Part shown: piece by piece, positions 1-7,366 of the stretch
Layout: every line of letters begins with the position of its first letter
Numbering within the stretch: the stretch's first letter is position 1
DNA from: Methylococcaceae bacterium UBA6146
GTDB taxonomy: Bacteria; Pseudomonadota; Gammaproteobacteria; Methylococcales; Methylomonadaceae
Direction: 5' to 3'
DNA: 33,824 nucleotides
Assembly (NCBI GenBank): GCA_002422395.1
Contig: DIUY01000020.1
Location: forward strand, 1 to 33,824
Program-made: the position numbers and the translations under genes
The notes under the pieces: model-generated
The model's input: the letters and a program-made list of their open reading frames with translations, nothing else
Databases searched by the model: none
What the model was told of the DNA's origin: nothing

Positions 1-306
1 ACATGAACACGCCCTGTTTACGCAGTCCGTTGCTGGTGCGGTGCGGCCGCGGGCTGGGAACCCGACTGCATACGCTTTCACCGCATCCCCAATGCTTTCG
101 TCCACGCGGTTCTTGAGGTTCGGCGACCTACGGCTTTTATCGGTTGGCACCTCCACACCACCTTCGGCGGCCAGTTCCTGATAACGATAAAACGTATCAC
201 GCGGCACGCCCACCACTTTACATGCCCTGGATACGTTTTGTAGTTCTTGGGCCAGATTTAACAGCCCTACCTTATGTTTGATAATGGGATTGTTGGTGTG
301 CAACAT
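1..306 (-). pseudogene. IS481-family transposase, N-terminal fragment, frameshifted
   Basis: The minus strand from the ATG at 306-304 reads MLHTNNPIIKHKVGLLNLAQ and continues with a helix-turn-helix region (SRACKVVGVPRDTFYRY) and a KSRRSPNLKNRVDE segment, typical of the N-terminus of IS481-type integrase-fold transposases that mobilise their own element. About 85 codons in, near position 50, the family-like reading moves to another frame (R-T-S-N-G-L-R-K-Q-G-V-F-M), so an indel disrupts the gene. The catalytic DDE core would lie beyond the window edge and cannot be judged. An AAGG sequence upstream of the ATG is a plausible ribosome binding site. The family call is from recognised sequence style, not a search. 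Confidence 0.7.
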
Positions 307-363
307 GGGCGTTACCTTTTGTGTTTTGGTTTAGGGTTCGACACTCATCTTTTCAAGTCGATG

Positions 364-389
364 TGTCAGATAAAGTCGAGACTAATACA
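364..389. repeat. Terminal inverted repeat of the IS481-type element
   Basis: Read outward on the minus strand this begins TGTATTAGTCTCGACTTTAT and ends ATCTGACA. It resembles the repeat at 28814-28839 (about 20 of 26 positions match) and lies about 60 bases upstream of the transposase start, where the element end is expected. It marks the outer boundary of the element, which continues beyond the left window edge. Confidence 0.6.
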
Positions 390-573
390 TTTCAAAACAT
401 CAGTTGGCAGCTCGGTGTCAATATCGCACTCGATCACTCGCGCCTCATATTTTTCTCCGCGCCATGATTTCATGGCATCGCCAGCAAATTCAGCCGCCTT
501 TTTAGTAGAGTAAGCGCCCACAATGTGATGGTGCGTTCCTGTATCGCCCCATCTCGGTTATGTAAATTTTCAT
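390..573 (-). pseudogene. Small cassette-like gene, frameshifted and cut off by the IS481 element
   Basis: The ATG at 573-571 lies immediately after a GTTAGGC box (minus strand) and starts MKIYITEMG. The frame then closes, but a neighbouring frame continues with DTGTHHHIVGAYSTKKAAEF, GDAMKSWRGEKYEARVIE and CDIDTELP. Removing one G from the GGGG run at 547-550 joins the two. The protein ends where the IS481 terminal repeat begins at 389, so its 3' end was lost to the insertion. I do not recognise a named family; the short, hydrophilic composition and the start directly after an attC-like site are typical of integron cassette genes. The function is unknown. Confidence 0.5.
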
Positions 574-660
574 GCCTAACAAGTTGGTTAACGGGACGCG
601 GGAAACTCCCTCGCATTTTCAAAGTTCAGTTTGCGTGCCCGTTACCAAGGCGATATGAGC
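574..660 (-). repeat. attC-like site A
   Basis: On the minus strand it ends ACCAACTTGTTAGGC, matching the 3' GTTRRRY core box of integron attC sites, and its arms can pair: GCGTCCCGTTAACCAA against TTGGTAACGGGCACGC, with one unpaired base on each side. The inner part (AACTGAACTTTGAAAATGC) is homologous to sites B (32158-32253) and C (33753-33824). The 5' RYYYAAC box is poor (GCTCATATCG). The start codon of the small gene at 573 abuts the 3' box, the usual cassette layout. It could also be an unrelated dispersed palindromic repeat. Confidence 0.4.
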
Positions 661-690
661 AGAATAAGTTATGGACAGAGTTCATGCCCT

Positions 691-731
691 AAAAAAGCAA
701 AAGACCCTGCGACAAAATCGCAGAGCCTCAT
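691..731 (-). terminator. Rho-independent terminator-like hairpin
   Basis: Minus strand: the perfect stem CTGCGA/TCGCAG (707-723) with a TTTTG loop is followed by GGGTCTTTTGCTTTTTT. A stem followed by U-rich sequence is the classic intrinsic terminator shape. No intact gene is visible upstream of it on that strand. The rest of 661-860 holds no coding sequence I can support. Confidence 0.45.
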
Positions 732-860
732 AAGACACCATACTGGATTGCAATCCCCGTTGTATGGCGGCCACCTAGGTGGACTTAAGCCCGATGCCAA
801 AGAAAGAGTGGGGAGCAGGAAGATACTAAAAAATTATAAGTAATACGCCATGTTCGACTT

Positions 861-1530
861 TTAAATTTCAACCAAAGCCTCAAACTGCAAAGGTTGATTC
901 CCGAATAATTTGTTCAAAAACACGCCCATGGTGTGGGCCAATAATTTGCGAATAAAGCGGTTAGCCAAATGCCAAAGATCACGGGCATGAACGCGTTCAA
1001 TATGAAAGCGTTCCGCGAGTTGACCAATGACCGTTTCGACCAATCGCCTGACCTTCATGAGTTGCTTCAGCAGGGGTTTAGGGCGCGGGCCGGTCATGTT
1101 TTTTCGCAAAGGTGTTTGTAAATCAATTTGTTGTTGCGCCAATTCCGCTTTTAACAGGGGGCGGATAAAGCCTTTGTCACCAATCAGCAAGCCCTTAAGC
1201 CCCGTCGTCATATCCTGAAGCACATCCCGTTCATCAATATTGGCCGCTGCAAACGTATAACCACAAATCACGCCATCGAAGCTGATAATAATATGGCCTT
1301 CAAAGCCGTAATGCTTTTCGTCTTTGGCCGCACACAGTAGCCATAACCGGCTTGATCTTTGAAGCCACTGCACGCGGCCCGGGTAATTTTGCACACGGGC
1401 ATGGGAAAGCCATCGACCAAGTGGACAGAGTCGGTCAGCACACCCATTTGCTGGGCAAAGGGCATAAATGGCTGTTCCGTGCAATATTTGTCCCATAGCT
1501 TTTGCTCCTTAAGTTCAGGGTGTTTTATAC
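861..1530 (-). pseudogene. IS982-family transposase, N-terminally truncated and frameshifted
   Basis: Two overlapping minus-strand frames together give an IS982-like C-terminal two thirds: HLVDGFPMPVCKITRAACSG, then AAKDEKHYGFEGHIIISFDG, ANIDERDVLQDM, LLIGDKGFI, DLQTPLRKNM and RRLVETVIGQLAERFHIERV. VDGFPMPVC, ANIDERD and ETVIGQLxERFHIE are hallmark segments of the family. The frame changes at TGTGTG (CACACA on the plus strand, 1331-1336): deleting one TG restores an uninterrupted reading (GYGYCAAKDE). The N-terminal third is missing; upstream sequence does not look like transposase. It stops at 861. No terminal repeats were identified. This is dead on sequence grounds. Confidence 0.75.
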
Positions 1531-1665
1531 CATTTAAATGCGGGACCAAACACTTACCTTGCTTATTGCCAACGCATAGCGGGATTTGGCTACCTATAGG
1601 TGGCACATTTAGTTGATGAAAGCCGTTACTCGGCTTAGAAATATAATTGTGCATCAATTCGTCAG

Positions 1666-1696
1666 TTGCAAACAAAAAATACCTATAATCAACGCC
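1666..1696 (+). promoter_or_regulatory. Candidate sigma-70 promoter of the antiporter gene
   Basis: A perfect TATAAT box lies at 1684-1689, about 33 bases upstream of the ATG at 1722. No good -35 box stands at the ideal distance: TTGCAA at 1666 is too close (12-base spacer) and GTCAGT at 1661 has the right 17-base spacing but a poor match. An inference from the -10 box only. Confidence 0.35.
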
Positions 1697-1721
1697 AATT
1701 TTTAACGACACAGGTTTTAAT

Positions 1722-3302
1722 ATGGAATTGCTTTGGATAGGCACAGCGTATCTTGCCGGGCTAATGGCCAGCCGTTGCTATTTTCCACCGTTGGTGGGCT
1801 ACTTGCTGGCAGGCTATATTTTAAATGCCGCAGGAGTCCAACCGGATGAAACGCTGGCGCATCTGGCGGACATTGGCATTGAGCTGTTGTTGTTCACCGT
1901 GGGCCTAAAGCTGAAATTACGGTCGTTGCTAAGACGCGAGGTGCTCAGTGTGGGAGGCTTGCATCTGCTGATTGTAACCGCAATTTCGGTCATCATTTTT
2001 TTCGCTTTCGGCGGGTATGTCTCAGGCGGGCTGGTGTTGGGCGTGAGCTTGGCTTTTTCCAGCACGGTGCTTGCCATCAAGGTATTGGAAGATAATGGCG
2101 AGCTTTCCACGATGTATGGCCGAGATGTCCTGAGCATTTTAATCCTGCAAGATATTGTTGCCATTGGTTTGTTGGCGTTTACTAGCGGCAAGCAGCCAAC
2201 CATTTGGGCATTGGGCCTGTTGCTGTTACCTTTGCTCCGGCCTTTGGCATATCGCCTGCTCAGCGCCAGCCATGACCATGAATTGAAACTGTTGCTAGGG
2301 GTGGCGCTGGCGTTGGCAGGCGGCATGTTGGCTGAAAAAGTCGGTATTTCCAGAGACTTGGGGGCATTGCTTATGGGGGTGATGTTGGCCGGACACGCCA
2401 ATATAGACGACTTGGCCCATAAGTTGTGGGGCTTGAAGGAAACGTTTCTGGTCGCCTTTTTCCTACAAATCGGGCTAACTGATTTGCCAGACCACAACCA
2501 GATTGTGCAGGCCTTGGTGCTGCTGTCTTTGCTACCCCTGCAAGGGGGGCTGTTCTTCGCGTTGTTCATACTGATTGGGCTACGCGCACGGACGGCTTTT
2601 GTTTCTTCGTTGGCGCTTACGACTTACAGCGAATTTGCGTTGATCACCTCAAACGCCGTCGTTGCCGCGAATTTGTTGCCCCCCGTCTGGGAATCCATTA
2701 TTGGGCTGGCGGTGGCGCTTTCGTTGGCGGTCGCTGCCCCATTGAACCATTTTTCCCATCGGTTGTTTTCTTTCTTGGAGGGCTTTTTAATCCGTTTTGA
2801 AAGGCAAGTTGACCGCCCTGACCGATTGCCGAGTAGTATAGGCGTCACTGAATGGTTGGTGGTGGGCATGGGGCGCACGGGTGTTTCTGCATATTTGGAA
2901 TTTTGCCAGCAGGATATGCGTGTTTTAGGGCTGGATGCTGACCCGACCGTGTTGGAGCAATTGCTCGCCGATGGCAGGCGAGTCGTTTATGGTGATGCTG
3001 AAGACACAGGGCTGTGGGAAAAACTGCCGTTGGCAAGAATCAAGGGAATTATCCTTACAATGCCTGAATTTGAAGTTAGGGCGTCGGCAATCAGTCAGCT
3101 AAAAGCGTGCCATTTTGATGGACAAATCGGCACCATTTGTTTTTCTGGCGACGAAGAACGCGAACTTTGCCATTTAGGCGCCACTTTTGTTATCCACCCG
3201 CTAATTGAGGCAGGAAAGCAATTGGCTGAACGGATGTTAACCCCAGTGTGTCAAGAAGCGCAGCCGCCGCTACTCCTTGAATGTCCAATCAACACGGATT
3301 AA
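1722..3302 (+). CDS. CPA2/Kef-type cation:proton antiporter with TrkA-N domain
   Basis: A 526-residue inner-membrane protein. Residues 1-350 form a run of about 12 hydrophobic helices with the Na+/H+ exchanger fold signature of the monovalent cation:proton antiporter-2 family (ELLLFTVGLKLKL, FSSTVLAIKVLED, ILQDIVAIGLLAF). Residues 375-505 form a cytosolic Rossmann-type TrkA-N/RCK domain starting WLVVGMGRTG (GxGxxG nucleotide loop) with GLDADP and YGDAED. This is the KefB/KefC/YbaL layout: K+ or Na+ efflux in exchange for H+, gated by nucleotide or a glutathione adduct. Ion and ligand cannot be told from sequence. It stands alone, tandem to no related gene, with decayed IS982 sequence upstream. 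Confidence 0.85.
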   Translation: MELLWIGTAYLAGLMASRCYFPPLVGYLLAGYILNAAGVQPDETLAHLADIGIELLLFTVGLKLKLRSLLRREVLSVGGLHLLIVTAISVIIFFAFGGYVSGGLVLGVSLAFSSTVLAIKVLEDNGELSTMYGRDVLSILILQDIVAIGLLAFTSGKQPTIWALGLLLLPLLRPLAYRLLSASHDHELKLLLGVALALAGGMLAEKVGISRDLGALLMGVMLAGHANIDDLAHKLWGLKETFLVAFFLQIGLTDLPDHNQIVQALVLLSLLPLQGGLFFALFILIGLRARTAFVSSLALTTYSEFALITSNAVVAANLLPPVWESIIGLAVALSLAVAAPLNHFSHRLFSFLEGFLIRFERQVDRPDRLPSSIGVTEWLVVGMGRTGVSAYLEFCQQDMRVLGLDADPTVLEQLLADGRRVVYGDAEDTGLWEKLPLARIKGIILTMPEFEVRASAISQLKACHFDGQIGTICFSGDEERELCHLGATFVIHPLIEAGKQLAERMLTPVCQEAQPPLLLECPINTD

Positions 3303-3303
3303 C

Positions 3304-3336
3304 CCCATTTATCTTTGTGGGTAAAAGTTAAATGGG
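3304..3336 (+). terminator. Inverted repeat after the antiporter gene
   Basis: CCCATTTA and TAAATGGG form a perfect 8-bp stem around a 17-base loop, starting just after the stop codon. No clear U tract follows, so it is a weak terminator candidate. Confidence 0.3.
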
Positions 3337-3345
3337 CTAATAAGT

Positions 3346-3492
3346 GGGCATGAAATAACCTCCATAAACGCGCTCCCCCGCCCATGCTTCGACAAGCTCA
3401 GCACGGACGGGAAACGTGTCATCCGAAAATTTCTCGTCATGAGCTTGTCGGAGGGCGGGTGGAAGATTTTATGGGGAAGTTATTCATGACCC
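3346..3492. repeat. MITE-like repeat, copy 1
   Basis: The ends form an inverted repeat: GGGCATGAAATAACCTCC on the left, and GGGTCATGAATAACTTCC when the right end is read inward on the minus strand. Inside lies the REP-like motif CTTCGACAAGCTCAGCACGG with a second arm GAGCTTGTCGGAGGGCGG. A related unit with the same inner motif and similar right end lies at 13087-13247. It has no coding capacity. It occupies the gap between the convergent antiporter and pycB genes. Confidence 0.45.
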
Positions 3493-3541
3493 TATCCTAA
3501 GCCGCCCAACAACCGGTAGGTTTCCACCATCCCCCCAAACT

Positions 3542-5374
3542 TCAACTTGCTGCGGCAATCTCAATCAACACTTCATCAGGATTGACCGAATCACCCTTGG
3601 CGACATAAACGGCTTTAACCACGCCCCCTATCGGCGCGGTGATCTCCGTTTCCATTTTCATGGCTTCGGTGATTAACACGCCGGCGCCGGCCAGTACGGG
3701 TTGGCCTTCTTTGACCAGCACTTCCAGAATATTACAAGGCATACTGGCAACCACATCGCCAGGCGTGGATGGGCGCGGGCGTTTGCTGGCAATGGCGCTT
3801 TTGACCGCACCATGGGCACCACCTTCTAAGACAATTTCATCCAGGGTTTCGACCACTATATCTTCGGGTATGCCATCGACGGTGAAATAGAAATGCCGCA
3901 GGCTTTGGTTTTTGGGGCCGGCGCCAGTGACTTTGATATGGTAGGACTCGCCATGCAGCGCCACGTTAAATTCGGTCGGGGCTTTTTTGACGCCGTTACT
4001 GGCTGGTATGGTTTCAAGTTCCAGGGGTTCTGGCACTAGCGCATCAATCGAGCGTTGTTCAAGGAATTGCCTTGCCACTTCGGGGAACATGGCATAACTC
4101 AGCACATCTTCGTCATTCAGCGCAAGATGGCCGATTTCTTGGCGCAAATGCTCGAATTCTGGTTTCAGCAAATCGGCGGGGCGGCAGTCAATCAATTCTT
4201 CCTTGCCAATGGCGCGGTTTTGCAATTCGCCGTTGACGGCGGCGGGCGCTTTGCCGTAGCCGCCTTGCAGATAGCGTTTGACTTCGTTGGTGATGGTTTC
4301 ATAGCGCTTGCCGGTCAGCACGTTCAGCACCGCTTGGGTGCCGACGATTTGCGAGGTCGGCGTGACCAGCGGCGGGTAGCCTAAGTCTTTACGCACTTCG
4401 GGGATTTCTTTATAAACTTCGCCGATACGGTCCAGCGCGTTGCGTTCCTTAAGCTGGTTGGCCAGATTGGAGATCATGCCGCCCGGTACTTGAAAGATAT
4501 GCACTTGGGTGTCGATGCCAGTGAATTCGCTCTCAAAACGGTGGTATTTTTTCCTGACTTGCGCAAAGTATGCGTTGGCGGCTTGGAGTTTGTCCAAATC
4601 CAAGCCGGTGTCGTAGCCCGTGCCACGCAGGGCCGCGACCAAACTTTCTGTCGGCGGGTGGCTAGTGCCGCCCGCCCAAGATGACAAAGCAGTATCGACG
4701 TGGCTACATCCGGCTTCAATCGCTTTCAACTGGCACATTTCCGCGAGTCCCGAAGTGGCGTGGGTGTGCAGGTGCAAGGGCAAATCCACCGCATCTTGCA
4801 AGGCCTTGATTAACTCGCTGGCGGCATAAGGCGTCAGCAGACCGGCCATGTCTTTGATGGCAATGGAATCGCAGTCGAGTTTGGCGAGGTTCTTGCCGAG
4901 CTTGACGAAGTTTTTAACGTTATGTACTGGGCCGGTGGTGTAGCAAATCGTGCCTTGCGCGTGTTTGCCGCTGTCCTTGGCGGCTTTGATAGCGGTTGTC
5001 AGGTTGCGCACGTCATTGAGCGCGTCGAAAATGCGGAACACGTCCATACCATTTTCAGCAGCTTTCAGGATGAACGCCCGCACGACATCATCGGCATAAT
5101 GCCGGTAGCCCAGCAGATTCTGCCCGCGCACCAGCATTTGCAGCGGCGTATTCGGCAGCGCCGCTTTCAGCTTGCTCAAGCGCTCCCAAGGGTCTTCCTT
5201 TAAAAACCGCAAGCACGCGTCAAACGTTGCGCCACCCCAGCATTCCAACGACCAATAGCCGATGCCGTCGAGCAAGGCGCAGCCGGGCAGCATGTCTTCA
5301 GTGCGCAGGCGCGTGGCGATCAGCGATTGGTGGGCATCACGCAGGATGACATCAGTAACATAAACTTTTTGCAT
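3542..5374 (-). CDS. pycB: Pyruvate carboxylase subunit B (carboxyltransferase plus biotinyl domain)
   Basis: A 610-residue protein. Residues 1-460 form the DRE-TIM metallolyase-type carboxyltransferase domain (VTDVILRDAHQSLIATRLRT, ECWGGATFDACLRFLKEDPW, FRIFDALND, LHTHATSGLAEM) plus the conserved carboxylase segment. The C-terminus is a biotinyl domain with EAMKMET; Lys573 is the biotin site. It transfers carboxyl from biotin to pyruvate to give oxaloacetate, an anaplerotic step. The same architecture occurs in the oxaloacetate decarboxylase alpha subunit, but there are no membrane beta or gamma subunits, and the biotin carboxylase gene lies 13 bases upstream in the same direction, which favours two-subunit pyruvate carboxylase. 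Confidence 0.9.
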   Translation of the reverse strand: MQKVYVTDVILRDAHQSLIATRLRTEDMLPGCALLDGIGYWSLECWGGATFDACLRFLKEDPWERLSKLKAALPNTPLQMLVRGQNLLGYRHYADDVVRAFILKAAENGMDVFRIFDALNDVRNLTTAIKAAKDSGKHAQGTICYTTGPVHNVKNFVKLGKNLAKLDCDSIAIKDMAGLLTPYAASELIKALQDAVDLPLHLHTHATSGLAEMCQLKAIEAGCSHVDTALSSWAGGTSHPPTESLVAALRGTGYDTGLDLDKLQAANAYFAQVRKKYHRFESEFTGIDTQVHIFQVPGGMISNLANQLKERNALDRIGEVYKEIPEVRKDLGYPPLVTPTSQIVGTQAVLNVLTGKRYETITNEVKRYLQGGYGKAPAAVNGELQNRAIGKEELIDCRPADLLKPEFEHLRQEIGHLALNDEDVLSYAMFPEVARQFLEQRSIDALVPEPLELETIPASNGVKKAPTEFNVALHGESYHIKVTGAGPKNQSLRHFYFTVDGIPEDIVVETLDEIVLEGGAHGAVKSAIASKRPRPSTPGDVVASMPCNILEVLVKEGQPVLAGAGVLITEAMKMETEITAPIGGVVKAVYVAKGDSVNPDEVLIEIAAAS

Positions 5375-5387
5375 GGTAGGTTCCTTA

Positions 5388-6806
5388 TCACAAGCCAGTA
5401 TGGGCGGCCAACACGGCGGCGATTACGCCTGCCAGTATTTCCGGGCGGGGTTTGTTGGAGTAGTTGATCAGTTCGGGATATTTTTCGACAAAGCCGGTGT
5501 TAAAACAGGCGGCGCGAAATTCCGGATGCTTTAATATTTGCAAATAATAGGGGATGGTGGTCTTTATCCCGAACAGGCCCATGTCACGCAAGGCGCGTTC
5601 GCCGCGTTTGATGGCGTCTTCCCACGTCATTGCGCTAACGATGACTTTAGCCAGCATGGAATCATAAAACGGCGGGATGTCGTAGCCGGTGTAAATCGCC
5701 GTGTCGGTGCGCACGCCGGGCCCGCCTGGCGCGTAATAGCGGGAAATTTTGCCGAAGCTGGGCAGAAAACTGTTTTGCGGGTCTTCGGCATTGACACGAA
5801 ATTGTATGGCGTAGCCGCGCTTGACGATTTCCTCTTGCTTGAAGCGCAACGGCAAACCGGCGGCGATGCGGATTTGTTCTTCAACGATGTCCACACCGGT
5901 GATGGTTTCGGTGATGGTGTGTTCGACCTGGACGCGGGTGTTCATCTCCATGAAATAAAAGCGGTCGTTGTCATCAAGCAAAAATTCCACCGTACCGGCG
6001 TTGGTGTAGCCGACCGCTTTTGCCGCCAACACCGACAAGCCGCCGATGTATTGCCGTTGCGCTTCGTCCAGTTGCGGCGACGGGGCGATTTCGATCAGTT
6101 TCTGGTTGCGCCGTTGTATCGAGCAATCACGCTCGTACAAATGGATGGTGTTGCCGTGTTGGTCGGCCAACACCTGCACTTCAATATGGCGCGGGTTGAC
6201 GATGCACTTTTCCAAAAACACGTCGGCACTGCCAAAGGCTTTGGTCGCTTCGGAAATCACCCGCTGGTAATTTCGTTGCAGGTCTTCGGCACTGTCGCAG
6301 CGCCTTATGCCGCGTCCGCCCCCCCCAGAAGTGGCTTTCAGCATGACCGGATAGCCGATTTTTTCGGCAACTACAAGCGCTTCCTCAACGCTGTCCAGAT
6401 TGCCGTCCGTGCCTGGGGTGACCGGAATCCCTGCGGCAATCATGGCTTTGCGGGCTTCGGTCTTATCACCCATACGCCGGATGACATCTGCGTCGGGGCC
6501 AATGAAAACAATGCCGCGCTCTTGGCAAGCTCTGGCAAACTGGGCGTTTTCGGACAAAAATCCGTAGCCGGGGTGGATGGCGTCACAGCCCGTCGTCGCC
6601 GCCAAATTGACCAAGTTATAGATATTAAGATAGCCCGCCACCGGCTCGCTGCCGATGCAATACGACTCATCGGCTTTTTTGACGTGCAGGGCAAAGCGGT
6701 CGGCTTCGGTATAAATGGCGGCCGAGCGGATGCCCATTTCAGCGCAGGCGCGGATGATGCGCACGGCGATTTCGCCGCGATTGGCGATCAGGATTTTGCG
6801 TAACAT
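5388..6806 (-). CDS. pycA: Pyruvate carboxylase subunit A (biotin carboxylase)
   Basis: A 472-residue protein of normal length for a free-standing biotin carboxylase. It begins MLRKILIANRGEIAVRIIRA, has the glycine-rich ATP loop LKATSGGGGRGIRR (about residue 165), the catalytic stretch FMEMNTRVQVEHTITE, and a C-terminal biotin carboxylase domain. It carboxylates the biotin on the partner subunit using ATP and bicarbonate. An AccC role in fatty acid synthesis is possible from sequence alone, but pairing with pycB 13 bases downstream argues for pyruvate carboxylase. The ATP loop contains a run of eight G (C on the plus strand at 6319-6326). The upstream gap to the FUN14 gene is short (42 bases), so all three could be co-transcribed. 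Confidence 0.9.
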   Translation of the reverse strand: MLRKILIANRGEIAVRIIRACAEMGIRSAAIYTEADRFALHVKKADESYCIGSEPVAGYLNIYNLVNLAATTGCDAIHPGYGFLSENAQFARACQERGIVFIGPDADVIRRMGDKTEARKAMIAAGIPVTPGTDGNLDSVEEALVVAEKIGYPVMLKATSGGGGRGIRRCDSAEDLQRNYQRVISEATKAFGSADVFLEKCIVNPRHIEVQVLADQHGNTIHLYERDCSIQRRNQKLIEIAPSPQLDEAQRQYIGGLSVLAAKAVGYTNAGTVEFLLDDNDRFYFMEMNTRVQVEHTITETITGVDIVEEQIRIAAGLPLRFKQEEIVKRGYAIQFRVNAEDPQNSFLPSFGKISRYYAPGGPGVRTDTAIYTGYDIPPFYDSMLAKVIVSAMTWEDAIKRGERALRDMGLFGIKTTIPYYLQILKHPEFRAACFNTGFVEKYPELINYSNKPRPEILAGVIAAVLAAHTGL

Positions 6807-6848
6807 CGGTATCGTCCCCTAATAAATTTTATGCCTAAATGGGGTTAT

Positions 6849-7193
6849 TTAGCCCAATTTAAAGCCGGTGAAAAATCCAGCTGCACCGGTTACCCCCTTA
6901 CTGGTGATGCCGGATAAGCGTTGGACTAAAAAGTCGCCCGATGATTTTGCAACATGAGTCGCGGTTGTGGCAACATTTTGAAGTTCGGCATCCGTAATTT
7001 GCACAACGCCATAGTATTCACCAGCGAATAATAGGACGACAGCGGCACCACCCAAGAACAGGGCTGTGCGGAGCATTTTTTTGGCAAAATAACCGACTGC
7101 CAGGCCAATCATGAACGGTGCGCCGATATTGCCGAGCAAGAAGTCGGGGGAAAAAACTTCGGGTAAGGATGTGTTGCTAGCGTTATTGTTCAT
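6849..7193 (-). CDS. FUN14 family membrane protein
   Basis: A 114-residue protein with a polar N-terminus, then GNIGAPFMIGLAVGYFAKKM and LRTALFLGGAAVVLLFAGEY, and a final glycine-rich segment GVTGAAGFFTGFKLG. The GxxxGY..KK pattern and terminal GFxxGFKLG are typical of FUN14 proteins, small integral membrane proteins whose bacterial role is not established. Two or three membrane segments are predicted by eye. It lies upstream of and in line with pycA, which may be an operon or mere adjacency. Confidence 0.75.
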   Translation of the reverse strand: MNNNASNTSLPEVFSPDFLLGNIGAPFMIGLAVGYFAKKMLRTALFLGGAAVVLLFAGEYYGVVQITDAELQNVATTATHVAKSSGDFLVQRLSGITSKGVTGAAGFFTGFKLG

Positions 7194-7264
7194 AGTGGCG
7201 CGTGGTCGCGTTTAAAGTTAAGGCGTTGGGGGGAAGGAAGCAACGCGGCTATTATTATAAGGGG

Positions 7265-7286
7265 AGGCGGTGCGATTGCACCGCCT
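7265..7286. terminator. Perfect hairpin between the exosortase and FUN14 genes
   Basis: GGCGGTGC-GATT-GCACCGCC is a perfect 8-bp stem with a 4-base loop. It lies downstream of the minus-strand exosortase gene. A T-rich run follows only on the plus strand (TATTTGGATGTTTTTT), so on the minus strand it would be a stem without a U tract. Confidence 0.45.
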
Positions 7287-7366
7287 ATTTGGATGTTTTT
7301 TATCAGAAAGTGTTGCATGGATTTATTGTGCTGGCGTGACAGTGCAGATTATTTAAACCAGCATTT

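Noticed and set aside
274..513. 79-residue plus-strand frame starting MFDNGIVGVQ
   Set aside because: It crosses the IS481 end repeat and lies antisense to both the transposase start and the cassette-like gene, without a ribosome binding site or recognisable composition.
631..843. 70-residue plus-strand frame starting MRARYQGDMS
   Set aside because: It runs through the attC-like arm and an intrinsic terminator hairpin; composition looks random.
6319..6326. Run of eight C as a phase-variation tract in pycA
   Set aside because: It encodes the conserved glycine-rich ATP loop of a central enzyme; composition follows from the protein sequence.
5538..6803. 421-residue plus-strand frame opposite pycA
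   Set aside because: A long shadow of a GC-rich conserved gene; pycA on the other strand is unambiguous.
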